A stretch of 52,528 bases of DNA. It comes from Achromobacter deleyi. GTDB lineage: Bacteria; Pseudomonadota; Gammaproteobacteria; Burkholderiales; Burkholderiaceae_B. The translations under genes and the position numbers were made by a program. Under the pieces are notes generated by a model. That model saw only the letters and a list, made by a program, of their open reading frames with translations. It was not told the origin of the DNA and did not search any database. Below are positions 17,207-26,777 of the stretch, in pieces. Where the stretch lies: contig NZ_CADIJO010000036.1 in NCBI RefSeq assembly GCF_902859705.1, positions 1-52,528 of the forward strand, in the 5' to 3' direction. Numbering within the stretch: the stretch's first letter is position 1; each line of letters opens with the position of its first letter.

Positions 17207-18346
17207 TCAGGCGGGGGGATTCAGGCGCAGGCGGGCGCGCATGCCGGCGCCCGGGGCGCTGTCCAGCACCAGGTCGCCGCCGATGGCGCGGGCCCGTTCG
17301 CGCATGCCCAGAATGCCGAAGGTCTGGCGCGCTTCGGGCAATTGCATGCCCACGCCGTCGTCTTCCACGGCCAGCAGCAGGCCGTCTTCGCCCCAGGTGG
17401 CGCTGACGCTGACGCTGCGCGCCCGGGCGTGGCGCTGCACATTGGTCAGCAGTTCCTGCACGATGCGGTAGACGGCGATTTCGGCGGCGGGGGCCAGGCG
17501 GCGGCTTTCGGTGTCGGGCGGGCACAGGTAGCGGCATTGCAGCCCGCTGCGCGCCTGCAGGTCCTGCAGCAGGGTTTCCAGCGCGGCCCACAGGCCCAGG
17601 TGGTCCAGCACCACGGGGCGCAGGTCGTTCAGGATGCGGCGGGTGGCGTCCATGGCCGTCTGCGTGACGTCCAGCATGCGGTCCAGGTGGGCTTGCAGCG
17701 GCGGCTGCGCGGCCAGTTGCCGGCGCAGCCAGTTCAGGTCCAGTTGCAAGGCGGTGAACGACGCGCCCAGGTCGTCGTGGATGTTGCGGGCGATATGGGC
17801 GCGTTCTTCTTCGCGCAGCGTGCTCAGGTGCGACGACAGGCTGCGCAGCGACTCGTGCGCGGCGCTCAGTTCGGCCGTGCGCGCCGCCACCCGGGCTTCG
17901 AGCAGCGCCTGGGTGCCGTGCAGCTCGCGTTCGATGCGTTTGCGCGCGGTGATGTCCGAAAACGTCACCACCGCGCCCACCACGTCGTCGTCGTTGCGGA
18001 TGGGGTAGGACGCGTACTGGGCGTCAAAGCACGAGCCGTCGCGCCGCCACAGCACCTCGTCGTCCACCCGTTCGCCGCGGCCGTCGCGAAATGCCTTGAA
18101 GATGCGGCAGTCGTGCACCGGCATCAGCGTGCGGTCGGCGTGGGAATGGTGGATCAGGTAGTGCATGTTGCGCCCCACCACCTCGTCCGGGGTGTAGCCC
18201 AGCATGGCCGCGCCCGCGCCGTTGATGAAGATGCAGCGCCCGCGCAAGTCGATGCCGTAGATGCCTTCCCCGGCGGATTCCAGCAGCATTTCCAGCTGGC
18301 GCCGCCAGGCGGCATGGTGCGACAGGTGTTTCAGGTCGGCGAACAT
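17207..18346 (-). CDS. PAS-domain sensor histidine kinase (HisKA_3 type)
   Basis: This 379-residue kinase has no membrane segment, so it senses a cytoplasmic signal. A PAS domain spans about 18-135 (ESAGEGIYGIDLRGRCIFING) and ends in TFSDITARKRIERE. A coiled-coil linker follows, then the dimerisation box with phosphoacceptor H190 (ARNIHDDLGASF) and an ATPase domain with N302 (ELLTNVQRHARA) and glycine-rich GVGMQLP. It is of the NarX/DegS subfamily that pairs with NarL-type regulators, here the next gene. The PAS ligand is unknown; lack of heme-binding motifs cannot be judged by eye. Confidence 0.9.
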   Translation of the reverse strand: MFADLKHLSHHAAWRRQLEMLLESAGEGIYGIDLRGRCIFINGAGAAMLGYTPDEVVGRNMHYLIHHSHADRTLMPVHDCRIFKAFRDGRGERVDDEVLWRRDGSCFDAQYASYPIRNDDDVVGAVVTFSDITARKRIERELHGTQALLEARVAARTAELSAAHESLRSLSSHLSTLREEERAHIARNIHDDLGASFTALQLDLNWLRRQLAAQPPLQAHLDRMLDVTQTAMDATRRILNDLRPVVLDHLGLWAALETLLQDLQARSGLQCRYLCPPDTESRRLAPAAEIAVYRIVQELLTNVQRHARARSVSVSATWGEDGLLLAVEDDGVGMQLPEARQTFGILGMRERARAIGGDLVLDSAPGAGMRARLRLNPPA

Positions 18347-18445
18347 ATCGATTCACCGGGCGCCTGGCGGCCCGGTCCCTCTGGTTCGGGGCTTTTACCC
18401 CTTTTTTTGTGTGCACCGAGTGTAAGGCAGCCCGGGCCGTTTATC

Positions 18446-18460
18446 GTGTTTATCAAACAC
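18446..18460. promoter_or_regulatory. Candidate operator between divergent kinase and ABC-2 genes
   Basis: GTGTTT-ATC-AAACAC is a perfect 15-bp palindrome in the 191-bp gap between the minus-strand histidine kinase gene and the plus-strand ABC exporter. The same gap has a short GGGG/CCCC hairpin followed by seven T at 18402-18408 and a TAAAAT box at 18502-18507 that could be a -10 element for the exporter. The binding protein is unknown. Confidence 0.3.
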
Positions 18461-18537
18461 ACCGTTCCGCCAGGGCGAACAAGCCTGCCTGGCCGGACGG
18501 GTAAAATCCAGGGTTGTCCATCACGCTGGGAGCCAGA

Positions 18538-19457
<920 letters not shown>

Positions 19458-19461
<4 letters not shown>

Positions 19462-20219
19462 ATTTCTACGCAATCCGCGCCATCTATCTGTTTGAAATGG
19501 CCCGCGCCTGGCGCACGCTGATGCAAAGCGTGCTGTCGCCGGTGATTTCCACGTCGCTGTACTTCGTGGTGTTCGGCTCGGCCATCGGCTCGCACATGGT
19601 CGACATCGACGGGGTCAGCTACGGCGCCTACATCGTGCCCGGCATGATCATGCTGTCGCTGTTGACGCAAAGCATCGCCAACGCCTCGTTCGGCATCTAC
19701 ATGCCGCGCTTTTCCGGCACCATCTACGAGATCCACTCCGCGCCGATCTCCTACATGGAAATCGTGGCCGGCTACGTGGGGGCGGCGGCCAGCAAGTCCA
19801 TCATCCTGGGGCTGATCATGCTGGCCACGGCCCGCCTGTTCGTCTCGTTCGAGATCGTGCATCCGTTCTGGATGCTGGGCTTTCTGGTGCTCACGGCCGT
19901 CACCTTCAGCCTGTTCGGCTTCATCATCGGCATCTGGGCCGACGGCTTCGAGAAACTGCAGATCATCCCGCTCATGATCATCACGCCGCTCACCTTCCTG
20001 GGGGGCACCTTCTATTCCATCAAGATGCTGCCGCCGTTCTGGCAGACCGCCACGCTGTTCAACCCGGTGGTCTACCTGGTCAGCGGCTTTCGCTGGGCGT
20101 TCTACGGCGTGTCGGACGTCAGCGCCAGCGTCAGCGTCGGCATGACGCTGGTGTTCCTGGTGGTGTGCATGATCGCGGTGCGCTGGATCTTCAAGACGGG
20201 CTACCGCCTGAAGACCTGA
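19458..20219 (+). CDS. ABC-2-type transporter permease
   Basis: This 253-residue membrane protein has about six hydrophobic helices (SVLSPVISTSLYFVVFGSAIG, AYIVPGMIMLSLLTQSIANA, LTAVTFSLFGFIIGIWA) and the ABC-2 motif region TPLTFLGGTFYSIKMLPPFWQ. It pairs with the overlapping ATPase gene upstream. A strong intrinsic terminator follows ten bases after the stop, closing the operon. Confidence 0.92.
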
Positions 20220-20228
20220 TGGGGCAGG

Positions 20229-20257
20229 GCGCGGTCTTGGAGACCGCGCTTTTTTTT
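20229..20257 (+). terminator. Intrinsic terminator of the ABC-2 operon
   Basis: The perfect 9-bp stem GCGCGGTCT/AGACCGCGC with loop TGG is followed directly by eight T. It lies just after the permease stop and before the convergent glutathione S-transferase gene. Confidence 0.93.
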
Positions 20258-20283
20258 GCGCCGCTTTTTTCGCGTCTTTTTTG

Positions 20284-20979
20284 TCAGGCCGCCATCGGCG
20301 CATTGCGCGCCAGGCCGCCATGGGCGTCCAGCAGGCGCTCGCGCCAGGCGTGCACGGGGTCATCCTCGGCCAGCAGTTCCAGCGTGCTGGTGCAGCGCGC
20401 CCACATGAACATGCCGAACACGGCGTAGTCCGCATAGGCCGGCTGCGCGCCCGCCAGGAACGGCTGGCGCGCCAGCATCTGGCGCAGCGGCAGCAGCGCG
20501 GCGCGCAAGGCGGCGATCTGGTCCGCGTAGCCGGCCGGCAGGTCTTCCAGGCGGCCAAAGCGCTTTTCGCGCGTGGTGCGGAAGTAGTCCTTGTCTTCGT
20601 CGCGGATCAGGCCGTGGATCTCGGGCAGCAACAGGCGCGCCAGCACCGGCACCAGCGTGGTGTCGGACCAGCCGTTGATGAACAGGCTGAGCGCGCGGCC
20701 CGTATCGCCACCGAACAGCGAAGGGCGTTCGGCAAACGTGTCTTCCAGGTAGCAGGCGATCTGCCACGAATCGCTGACCACGTGCTGCTCGTGCACCAGC
20801 ACCGGCACCAGCTTCTGGCCGGAAAATGCGATGGCGTCCTTTTCAGTGAAGCGCCACGGCACGGTGCGGGCCGTCAGGCCTTTGTGCGCCAGCGCCATGT
20901 GCGTCTTCCAGCAATGCGGGGAAAAGCGCAGCGCCGGGTCGGCGCCGGCCAGGTCATACAGGGTGAGTTCCGGGGTCAA
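20284..20979 (-). CDS. Glutathione S-transferase family protein
   Basis: This 231-residue cytosolic protein has a thioredoxin-fold N-terminal domain (LTLYDLAGADPALRFSPHCWKTHMALAHKG; cis-proline region QKLVPVLV; SDSWQIACYLEDTF for glutathione contacts) and a helical C-terminal domain with YADYAVFGMFMW near the end. The SPHCWK start resembles beta-etherase/Ure2-like GSTs rather than classical ones. Substrate unknown. It stands alone, converging on the ABC-2 operon terminator. Confidence 0.87.
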   Translation of the reverse strand: MTPELTLYDLAGADPALRFSPHCWKTHMALAHKGLTARTVPWRFTEKDAIAFSGQKLVPVLVHEQHVVSDSWQIACYLEDTFAERPSLFGGDTGRALSLFINGWSDTTLVPVLARLLLPEIHGLIRDEDKDYFRTTREKRFGRLEDLPAGYADQIAALRAALLPLRQMLARQPFLAGAQPAYADYAVFGMFMWARCTSTLELLAEDDPVHAWRERLLDAHGGLARNAPMAA

Positions 20980-21040
20980 GGCGGGGCTCCTGGGCGGTCC
21001 TGTGAAAGGTCTGCCTAGGATAACCCCACGGCGCGTGAAT

Positions 21041-21445
21041 TTACTGCACCGCTGCGCCGGCCTTGCCCATGCTCATCAGCCGCTGCTTGAGCTGCGGATC
21101 CTGCTGCACGGCGCGGCCGATGCCGTTGTATTCCTCGACGGACAGGCCGTCGGCCTGCACCAGCTTGACCATCTTGGCGTCGGCTTCCTGGACGATCTTC
21201 TGCTTGGCCGCGTCGCTCTTGGCGGCTTCGACCTTGGGCCGGTATTCGTCCACCACGCCCGACACCTTCTGCGACGCCGACGCGAAGCGCTGCAATTGCT
21301 GGTCGGACGGCTGCACGGCCGGGGGCGCGGCTTGAGTCTGTGGCGGGGTCTGGGTGGCCGGGGCGTTTTGCGCCAGGGCAGGGGCACCGGACAACGCGGC
21401 CGCCGCGAGCACGGCCGATAGGATTGCGGTCTTGGAACGCTGCAT
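21041..21445 (-). CDS. DUF4168 family exported protein
   Basis: A 134-residue protein with an N-terminal signal peptide ending near ALAQ (about residue 26) and a proline/glutamine-rich linker. The DUF4168-type helical domain follows: QLQRFASASQKVSGVVDEYR, then LVQADGLSVEEYNGIGRAVQ and a tail QDPQLKQRLM. ATG 21445 has AGGAGG eight bases upstream; longer upstream codons are not supported. Probably periplasmic, function unknown. The 214 bases between it and the upstream phosphopantetheinyl transferase gene hold no gene I can support and must carry its promoter. Confidence 0.85.
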   Translation of the reverse strand: MQRSKTAILSAVLAAAALSGAPALAQNAPATQTPPQTQAAPPAVQPSDQQLQRFASASQKVSGVVDEYRPKVEAAKSDAAKQKIVQEADAKMVKLVQADGLSVEEYNGIGRAVQQDPQLKQRLMSMGKAGAAVQ

Positions 21446-21659
21446 AAGAAATCCTCCTGGTTCCGGGTAAGTGTCTGGCCATGATGACAACCGGTCCCGG
21501 GCAGGTTCAAGTTTCGCAATGTGTTTTCCTGTGTCGGCGGACCACAGTGCTGCGGGGTCTGCACGGGGGAAGCGCCCCGGGCGCGCCGTGGAAACGTTTT
21601 GCCCGCAACTTCGTGACATTAGGAAAGCGGATCGCAGGGCAGATGTCGGCTGCGCGGCC

Positions 21660-22472
21660 TTACGGCGCCAATTGCACCGCCGTGTACACGTGCCCCTGGC
21701 CGTAGCGATAGCCGCAATGAAACGACTGGCCACGCCGGAAATCCGGCCCCGCGTCGCGTTGCAGGCGCAATACCAGCCGCTGCGCGGATACGTCCGCGTG
21801 CATCACGGCCAGGTCGCCGAATTCCAGCGGGCAGCGCGTCAGCGGAAATTGGCACTTGTAGAACGCTTCCTTGGCCGAGAACACCAGCGTGGCCCAGTCC
21901 GCGCGGGGCAGCGCGTTGCCGACCAGCGCGTGTTCTTCCGGCACCATGCAGACGGACTCGATGGCTTGCAGTTCGTCGGCATTGGCGATGGCTTCCAGGT
22001 CGATGCCCAGGCCGCGCGTGTCTTCGTGGCGGCCCACGGCCACCGCCAGCAACTGCCGGCTGTGGCTGATCGAACCTGTGAAACCGTCGGGCCAGACCGG
22101 TGCGCGGTCTGCGTCGGTGCCTACCTGCAGGGTCTGCGCGCCTAACCCCGCCAGCAGCGTGGCGGCCAGGTCGCGGCCGGCCTGGTATTCGGCGTGGCGG
22201 CGCTGGGCAGCAGGGGCGGGGGCAACACCGGTGGCGCCGGCTTGGGCTGCCCCAACCTCCACCGGCAGCCGCAGCACGCGCTGGGCGATGCGGCCGGTCA
22301 GGACGAAAGGCGCGTAGGCGTCGGGTAGCGGATTCACGGTGTCGGGGGCAGGGGGAAATCGATGCACCGAGGTCCCTGGAGTCGATGCGCCAGGGGTCAT
22401 GGCGCGGGCAATCGCGCCAGGCCGCCAGTCCATCTGGACGGCCCGCGACGCGCAGCCACGATCATAGGCCAT
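21660..22472 (-). CDS. 4'-phosphopantetheinyl transferase (Sfp/EntD superfamily)
   Basis: It transfers phosphopantetheine from CoA to a serine of carrier proteins. The motifs GSISHSR, GIDLE and FSAKEAFYKC (magnesium and catalytic region of the superfamily) are all present in order. ATG 22472 gives 270 residues; the conserved part begins near residue 55, so an ATG at 22400 is a possible later start. It follows the TauE gene by 15 bases on the same strand. No polyketide or non-ribosomal peptide gene is in the window, so the partner carrier protein lies elsewhere (fatty acid, siderophore or another pathway). Confidence 0.9.
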   Translation of the reverse strand: MAYDRGCASRAVQMDWRPGAIARAMTPGASTPGTSVHRFPPAPDTVNPLPDAYAPFVLTGRIAQRVLRLPVEVGAAQAGATGVAPAPAAQRRHAEYQAGRDLAATLLAGLGAQTLQVGTDADRAPVWPDGFTGSISHSRQLLAVAVGRHEDTRGLGIDLEAIANADELQAIESVCMVPEEHALVGNALPRADWATLVFSAKEAFYKCQFPLTRCPLEFGDLAVMHADVSAQRLVLRLQRDAGPDFRRGQSFHCGYRYGQGHVYTAVQLAP

Positions 22473-22487
22473 CAGGCCCGGCCGATC

Positions 22488-23312
22488 CTACGCCAGCACC
22501 ATGCTCACCATCACCAAAACCAACAGCAGCACGTACACGCGGGCATGCAGCCGGTCGGGAATGCGCGGAATCAGCGGCGCCGCCAGCCGGATGCCCGCCA
22601 GCGAGCCCAGCGCCAGCGCGGCGAATGCCAGCAGGTCGACATAGCCGACGATCCACGGCGCCAGCGGCGCGGCCAGTTCGCGCGCCGCCGCCATGTAGGC
22701 CAGCGTGCCCACGATGGCCACCGGCAGGGTCAGCGGGTTGGCCATGGCCGCGGCCTTGGCCATGGGCAGGCCCCGGCGGCGCAGGAGCGGCACTGTCATC
22801 ACGCTGCCGCCTACGCCCAGGAACGTGGCGATTGCGCCGATCACGACGCCGCCGCCCACGATCACCCCCTGGCCCAGCGGCTGCGCGCTCTGCGTGTCCG
22901 TGTGCGCCATGAAGCCCTGGCGCAACAGGCAGTCCAGGATCGTCACGCCCAGGTAGGCAATGAAGGCGTAGCGCACCAGGTCGCCGCTGGCCGACGTGGC
23001 GGCCCACGCGCCCACCAGCGCACCCACGCCGATGAAGGCGGCCAGCGGCCACACATAGGCGCGCACGATGTTGCCGTTGCGCTGGTGCTTGCGGGTGGCG
23101 GCAATGGAATTGACGATCATCACGCAGGTGGACGTCGCCACCGCGATGTGCATCGCCGCCTGGCCGATGGCGTCCTGGGCGCCATGGGTGGCCGTCAGCA
23201 CGCCGTACAACACCGGCACCACCACGAAGCCGCCGCCAAACCCGAACAGCACCGTGGTCACGCCACTCAGGGCGCCGAACAGCGCCAACACCACATACAG
23301 CATGTCATGCAT
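22488..23312 (-). CDS. TauE/SafE family sulfite/anion exporter-type permease
   Basis: This 274-residue inner-membrane protein has about eight hydrophobic helices. Two repeats of the family motif are visible: FGFGGGFVVVPVLYGVL near the start and FLGVGGSVMTVPLLRRRGLPMAKAAAMA after the middle. ATG 23312 is the first in-frame start that begins at the first helix. It is divergent from the AraC regulator at 23406, which probably controls it. Substrates of the family include sulfite, sulfoacetate and other organosulfur anions; nothing here fixes the choice. Confidence 0.92.
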   Translation of the reverse strand: MHDMLYVVLALFGALSGVTTVLFGFGGGFVVVPVLYGVLTATHGAQDAIGQAAMHIAVATSTCVMIVNSIAATRKHQRNGNIVRAYVWPLAAFIGVGALVGAWAATSASGDLVRYAFIAYLGVTILDCLLRQGFMAHTDTQSAQPLGQGVIVGGGVVIGAIATFLGVGGSVMTVPLLRRRGLPMAKAAAMANPLTLPVAIVGTLAYMAAARELAAPLAPWIVGYVDLLAFAALALGSLAGIRLAAPLIPRIPDRLHARVYVLLLVLVMVSMVLA

Positions 23313-23405
23313 CCTTGATGGGAAAACATCACGATAGGCCGGCCGGCGGTGGCCTGCTTTCGAGGATTGGACAATAATGTTCGTGTTTCGGCCAACCGCT
23401 TGCCC

Positions 23406-24173
23406 ATGCGCAATACCCACATCGACCTGCACGACCGCATGGACCGCACGGTCGTCGCCATTGGCAACGACTACCCGCCCGGGCACCTGTTGCCCGCGCA
23501 CTCGCATCGCCGCGCGCAGTTGCTGTATGGCGCCACCGGCGTCATGCACGTGGCGACGCGCGACGGCAACTGGGTGGTGCCGCCGCAGCGCGCGGTCTGG
23601 ATCCCGGCCGGCGTGGCGCATCAGGTCCGCATGCAGGACGTCAGCACCCGCAGCGCCTACATCGAGCCGGGCGCCGTGCGCGCCGCCAGCACGGCCTGCG
23701 AAGTGGTGGACGTGTCGCCGCTGCTGCGCCAATTGCTGCTCGAAGCCGTCGACATGCCGCCGCGCTACGACCTGGCCGGCCGCGACGGCGCGCTGGCCAC
23801 GCTGCTGCTGCACGAGGTGGACCGCGCCGCCGTGCTGCCGCTGCACATTCCGCTGCCGCCCGACAAGCGCCTGGCGCCGCTGTGCCGCGCCTTCATCGCC
23901 GCGCCCGACGTGCGCCAGACCCCCGAGGCCTGGGCCGAACGCCTGCACATGAGCCCGCGCACCTTCAGCCGCCATTTCCGCCAGCAGACGGGCATGGCGT
24001 TTTCGGAATGGCGTCAGCGCGCCTGTGTGGTGCTGGCGCTGGCCCGCCTGGCGGCCGGCGCACCGGTGACCGCCATCGCGCTGGATTTCGGCTACCAAAG
24101 CCCGGCCGCGTTCTCCACCATGTTCCGCCGCGTGCTGGGGCGGCCGCCGACGAGTTACCTGCGGGCGGAGTAG
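23406..24173 (+). CDS. AraC-family transcriptional regulator
   Basis: A 255-residue regulator with an N-terminal cupin sensor (PPGHLLPAHSHRRAQLLYGATGVMHV) and a C-terminal double helix-turn-helix (EAWAERLHMSPRTFSRHFRQ, VTAIALDFGYQSPAAFSTMF, RPPTSYLR). ATG 23406 begins the conserved part; the 19-codon extension to 23349 overlaps the promoter region. The 93-bp gap to the divergent TauE permease is a typical regulator-target arrangement. Confidence 0.92.
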   Translation: MRNTHIDLHDRMDRTVVAIGNDYPPGHLLPAHSHRRAQLLYGATGVMHVATRDGNWVVPPQRAVWIPAGVAHQVRMQDVSTRSAYIEPGAVRAASTACEVVDVSPLLRQLLLEAVDMPPRYDLAGRDGALATLLLHEVDRAAVLPLHIPLPPDKRLAPLCRAFIAAPDVRQTPEAWAERLHMSPRTFSRHFRQQTGMAFSEWRQRACVVLALARLAAGAPVTAIALDFGYQSPAAFSTMFRRVLGRPPTSYLRAE

Positions 24174-24303
24174 GGCAACACAGGGCAGGGATGCCGGCGA
24201 CGCGCAGCGCGCCTGCATGACGGCAGTCCGGGGAAGCCGTCTTCCGGCAAAGGCCGCGCGCGTTGGTACTATGCCCGCACTTCACTTACACGGCGCCGCG
24301 TTC

Positions 24304-25488
24304 ATGTCCCCCACGCCTTCCCCGCTTTCCATCGGCATCGCCGGCGCCGGCAGCGCCGGCCTGGCCACCGCGCTGGCCCTGGCCCGCGCCGGGCATCGCG
24401 TGCAGGTCTTCGAAAAGCACCAGGGCTTCACCACCCTGGGCGCGGGCCTCTTGCTGCAGCCGCCCGGCGTGCGCGGCTTGCAGGCGCTGGGCGTGGATAT
24501 CGCGGCGCTGAACGTCGGCGCGCCTATCGACCGGCTGCTGGGCCTGTCGCATCGCGGCTGGCGGGTGGTGGATATCGATTACGTGGGCGACGGCGCGCGC
24601 GCCGTCAACCGCGCTGCGTTGGGCGGCGTGCTGTTCGACGCCGCCCAACGCGCCGGCGCGCAGTTTTCCTTCGGCTGTCCGGTGGAACGTCTGGACACCG
24701 AGCAGGGCCGCGCCCGGGTACGCCACGGGGGCGGCGAATCGACCTTCGACTTGTTCGTGGTGGCTGACGGGGCCGCGTCTGCGCTGCGCGAACAGGTGGG
24801 GCTGGCCGCCCGCTCAAGCGTCTATCGCTGGGGCGCGCTGTGGGGCCAGTTCTGGGTGCCCGAATGGGCCGGCGCCTCGCAACTGCTGCAACGCTTTGCC
24901 GGCACCCGCGAAATGATGGGCTTGCTGCCGACCGACCTGGGGCCGCAGGGCGTGCGCCTGTCGCTTTTCTGGAGCATCCGCCACGACGCCTTGCCGGCCT
25001 GGCGCGCCGCGCCCATTGCCGCCTGGAAAGCCCGTCTGTTGCAGCTTTGGCCCGAGGCCGAGCCGGTGGTCAGCCAGGTCACCGCCCACGATGACCTGGC
25101 GGTGGCGACCTACCGCCACAGCTGGCCTCGCGCGCTGGCCAGCGGCCCCTACTGCGCGGTGGGCGATGCCGCCCACGCCATGAGCCCGCAACTAGGGCTG
25201 GGCACCACGCTGGCGGTGCTGGACGCACTGGCGCTGGCGCGGGCGGTCAACCAGCACGGCGCCGCGGACGGCCCCGCCCAATACGCGCGCAGCCGCCTTA
25301 CGCCGTCACGCCTGTACCAGACCCTGAGCCGCGCGTTGACCCCATGCTTTCAGGCGTCAGGCCCCGGCCTGTGGCGCGACCTGGCCTTCGCCGGCAGCCT
25401 GCTGATACCCGGCATGCGCGGCCTGATGAAACGCGGCCTGCTCGCCATGCCTGAACCAGGTGCCGCGCGGCGTTCATCGCGGGCGTAA
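24304..25488 (+). CDS. FAD-dependent monooxygenase (UbiH/HpxO-like)
   Basis: This 394-residue flavoprotein has the FAD-binding motif GIAGAGSAGLATALALARAG at its start and the second FAD motif CAVGDAAHAMSPQLGLGTT near 285-300. It belongs to the PHBH/UbiH hydroxylase fold that uses NAD(P)H and O2 on aromatic or cyclic substrates. ATG 24304 is chosen because the fold begins 10 residues later; a start at 24271 is also open. No neighbouring pathway gene defines the substrate. It converges on the haemolysin III gene, with a terminator between. Confidence 0.88.
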   Translation: MSPTPSPLSIGIAGAGSAGLATALALARAGHRVQVFEKHQGFTTLGAGLLLQPPGVRGLQALGVDIAALNVGAPIDRLLGLSHRGWRVVDIDYVGDGARAVNRAALGGVLFDAAQRAGAQFSFGCPVERLDTEQGRARVRHGGGESTFDLFVVADGAASALREQVGLAARSSVYRWGALWGQFWVPEWAGASQLLQRFAGTREMMGLLPTDLGPQGVRLSLFWSIRHDALPAWRAAPIAAWKARLLQLWPEAEPVVSQVTAHDDLAVATYRHSWPRALASGPYCAVGDAAHAMSPQLGLGTTLAVLDALALARAVNQHGAADGPAQYARSRLTPSRLYQTLSRALTPCFQASGPGLWRDLAFAGSLLIPGMRGLMKRGLLAMPEPGAARRSSRA

Positions 25489-25511
25489 AAAAGCACCCGC
25501 TCGGGGTGCTT
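25487..25511 (-). terminator. Intrinsic terminator of the haemolysin III gene
   Basis: AAGCACCC at 25491-25498 pairs with GGGTGCTT at 25504-25511. Read on the minus strand, the stem is followed by six T (complement of AAAAAA at 25487-25492), so it stops transcription from the minus-strand gene. Confidence 0.85.
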
Positions 25512-25537
25512 GTTGGCAAGGGTGTCCCGTTGCACCC

Positions 25538-26194
25538 CTACGCCGCATACCAAAGCACCGCAAAGAAATGGCACACCGTGCCCGCCAGCACGAACAGGTG
25601 CCAGATGAAGTGGCTGTAGCGCCAGCGGTTGTCGAAGACGAAGAAGACCACGCCGCCGGTATAGGCCAGCCCGCCCGCGACCAGCCACCACAGGCCGCCG
25701 GTGGGCACGAGTTCGAGCAGGGGTTTGACGGCGATGATGACCAGCCAGCCCATCGCCAGGTACAGGCCGGTGGACACGGCGGGGCGGTTCAGGCGCTTGC
25801 TGGCTTTGAGACCCACCCCCAGCAGCGCCATGCCCCAGACCAGCCCGAACAGCGTCCAGCCCCACGGCCCGCGCAGGGCGCCCAGCGCGAACGGCGTGTA
25901 GGTGCCGGCAATGAGCAGGTAGATGGCCGAGTGGTCCAGGACGTTGAACAGGCGCTTGGCGCGGTTGTCGGGCAGGGCGTGATAGATGGTGGACGCCAGG
26001 TACAGCAGGCACATGGTGGCGGCGAATACCGCGGCGCCCGCGATGAAGGCGGCGTCGCCCTGGCGCACGGCCGCAATGATGAGAATGGGGGCAGCGGCCA
26101 GCGCGCCGGCCGCGCCCAGGCCGTGGCTGATGGTGTTGGCGATTTCTTCGCCCAGGGTCTGGCGGCGGTCGTTCGGGAACATGGTTTGCGGCAA
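25538..26194 (-). CDS. Haemolysin III / YqfA family membrane protein
   Basis: This 218-residue protein of the PAQR-like haemolysin III family has seven predicted helices. Family landmarks include EEIANTISHGLGAAGAL near the start, STIYHALPDNRAKRLFNVLDHSAIYLLIAGTYTP in the middle and the C-terminal SHFIWHLFVLAGTVCHFFAV with histidines suited to metal binding. The real function in bacteria is unclear, and the haemolysin name reflects one early report. The start may be ATG 26194 or the ATG four codons later. Confidence 0.93.
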   Translation of the reverse strand: MPQTMFPNDRRQTLGEEIANTISHGLGAAGALAAAPILIIAAVRQGDAAFIAGAAVFAATMCLLYLASTIYHALPDNRAKRLFNVLDHSAIYLLIAGTYTPFALGALRGPWGWTLFGLVWGMALLGVGLKASKRLNRPAVSTGLYLAMGWLVIIAVKPLLELVPTGGLWWLVAGGLAYTGGVVFFVFDNRWRYSHFIWHLFVLAGTVCHFFAVLWYAA

Positions 26195-26343
26195 GGATGA
26201 TGCTGGAATTGAAGATTAGGGTTTCTACCATAGGCGTTTTGGGCCGCCGCCTCAAGCGGGATCGGTCCGAACAAGTGCCGGGCTTGATCTGGTGCAAGCG
26301 CGTCGTCCTGCCGTCATCCGAAATGCTGCGAGGTTAAGTTACT

Positions 26344-26361
26344 GTGTGATACATTTCACAC
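26344..26361. promoter_or_regulatory. CRP-like binding site
   Basis: GTGTGA-TACATT-TCACAC contains the exact TGTGA-N6-TCACA pattern of CRP/FNR-superfamily sites. It lies in the 271-bp gap between the divergent haemolysin III gene (start 26194) and the small membrane protein gene (start 26466), about 105 bases from the latter. The gap holds no other gene that I can see. Confidence 0.5.
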
Positions 26362-26465
26362 GCTAATCAGCTTGCCCGACAGAGGCGGCGATTGGGCGGC
26401 TTACCGCGTTAACGACGGGCGACGCATCCGGCGGGCCCGCACAGACTCTTGAAGGGGAGGCACTT

Positions 26466-26648
26466 ATGATTCCGGCAATTGGCCTGATGGTTGGGGCTTA
26501 TATCGTCACGCGCATGACCGCGACGTTGACCCGACCCGATACCAACAAAGTCGTCAAAGTGCTTTCGATTCTGACCATCGTGGTCGCGCTGGTGTCCTGT
26601 CTGGACCTTCTGACCAGCAGCGCCGCGATTCAATCCGGCCGGTTCTGA
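26466..26648 (+). CDS. Small two-helix membrane protein
   Basis: A 60-residue protein with a good ribosome-binding site (GGGGAGG, 7 bases before the ATG). Two hydrophobic segments are seen: MIPAIGLMVGAYIVTRM and VVKVLSILTIVVALVSCLDLL, joined by a short polar loop. No family is recognised. A CRP-like site upstream and a 7-bp GC hairpin at 26672-26688 downstream suggest an independently regulated unit. Short length makes chance possible, but the start signal and membrane pattern favour a real gene. Confidence 0.65.
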   Translation: MIPAIGLMVGAYIVTRMTATLTRPDTNKVVKVLSILTIVVALVSCLDLLTSSAAIQSGRF

Positions 26649-26777
26649 TCCGGCGGATTCCAGGGCATTGGCGTCCGCTCCCGCGGACGTGGCAGTCGGC
26701 GGGCCGCACGGTGCGGCCAGGTGGTTTTCAAACGTCGTCGTGGAGTTAAAAAGAGGTTTACTGGCAGAGGCCTGACA

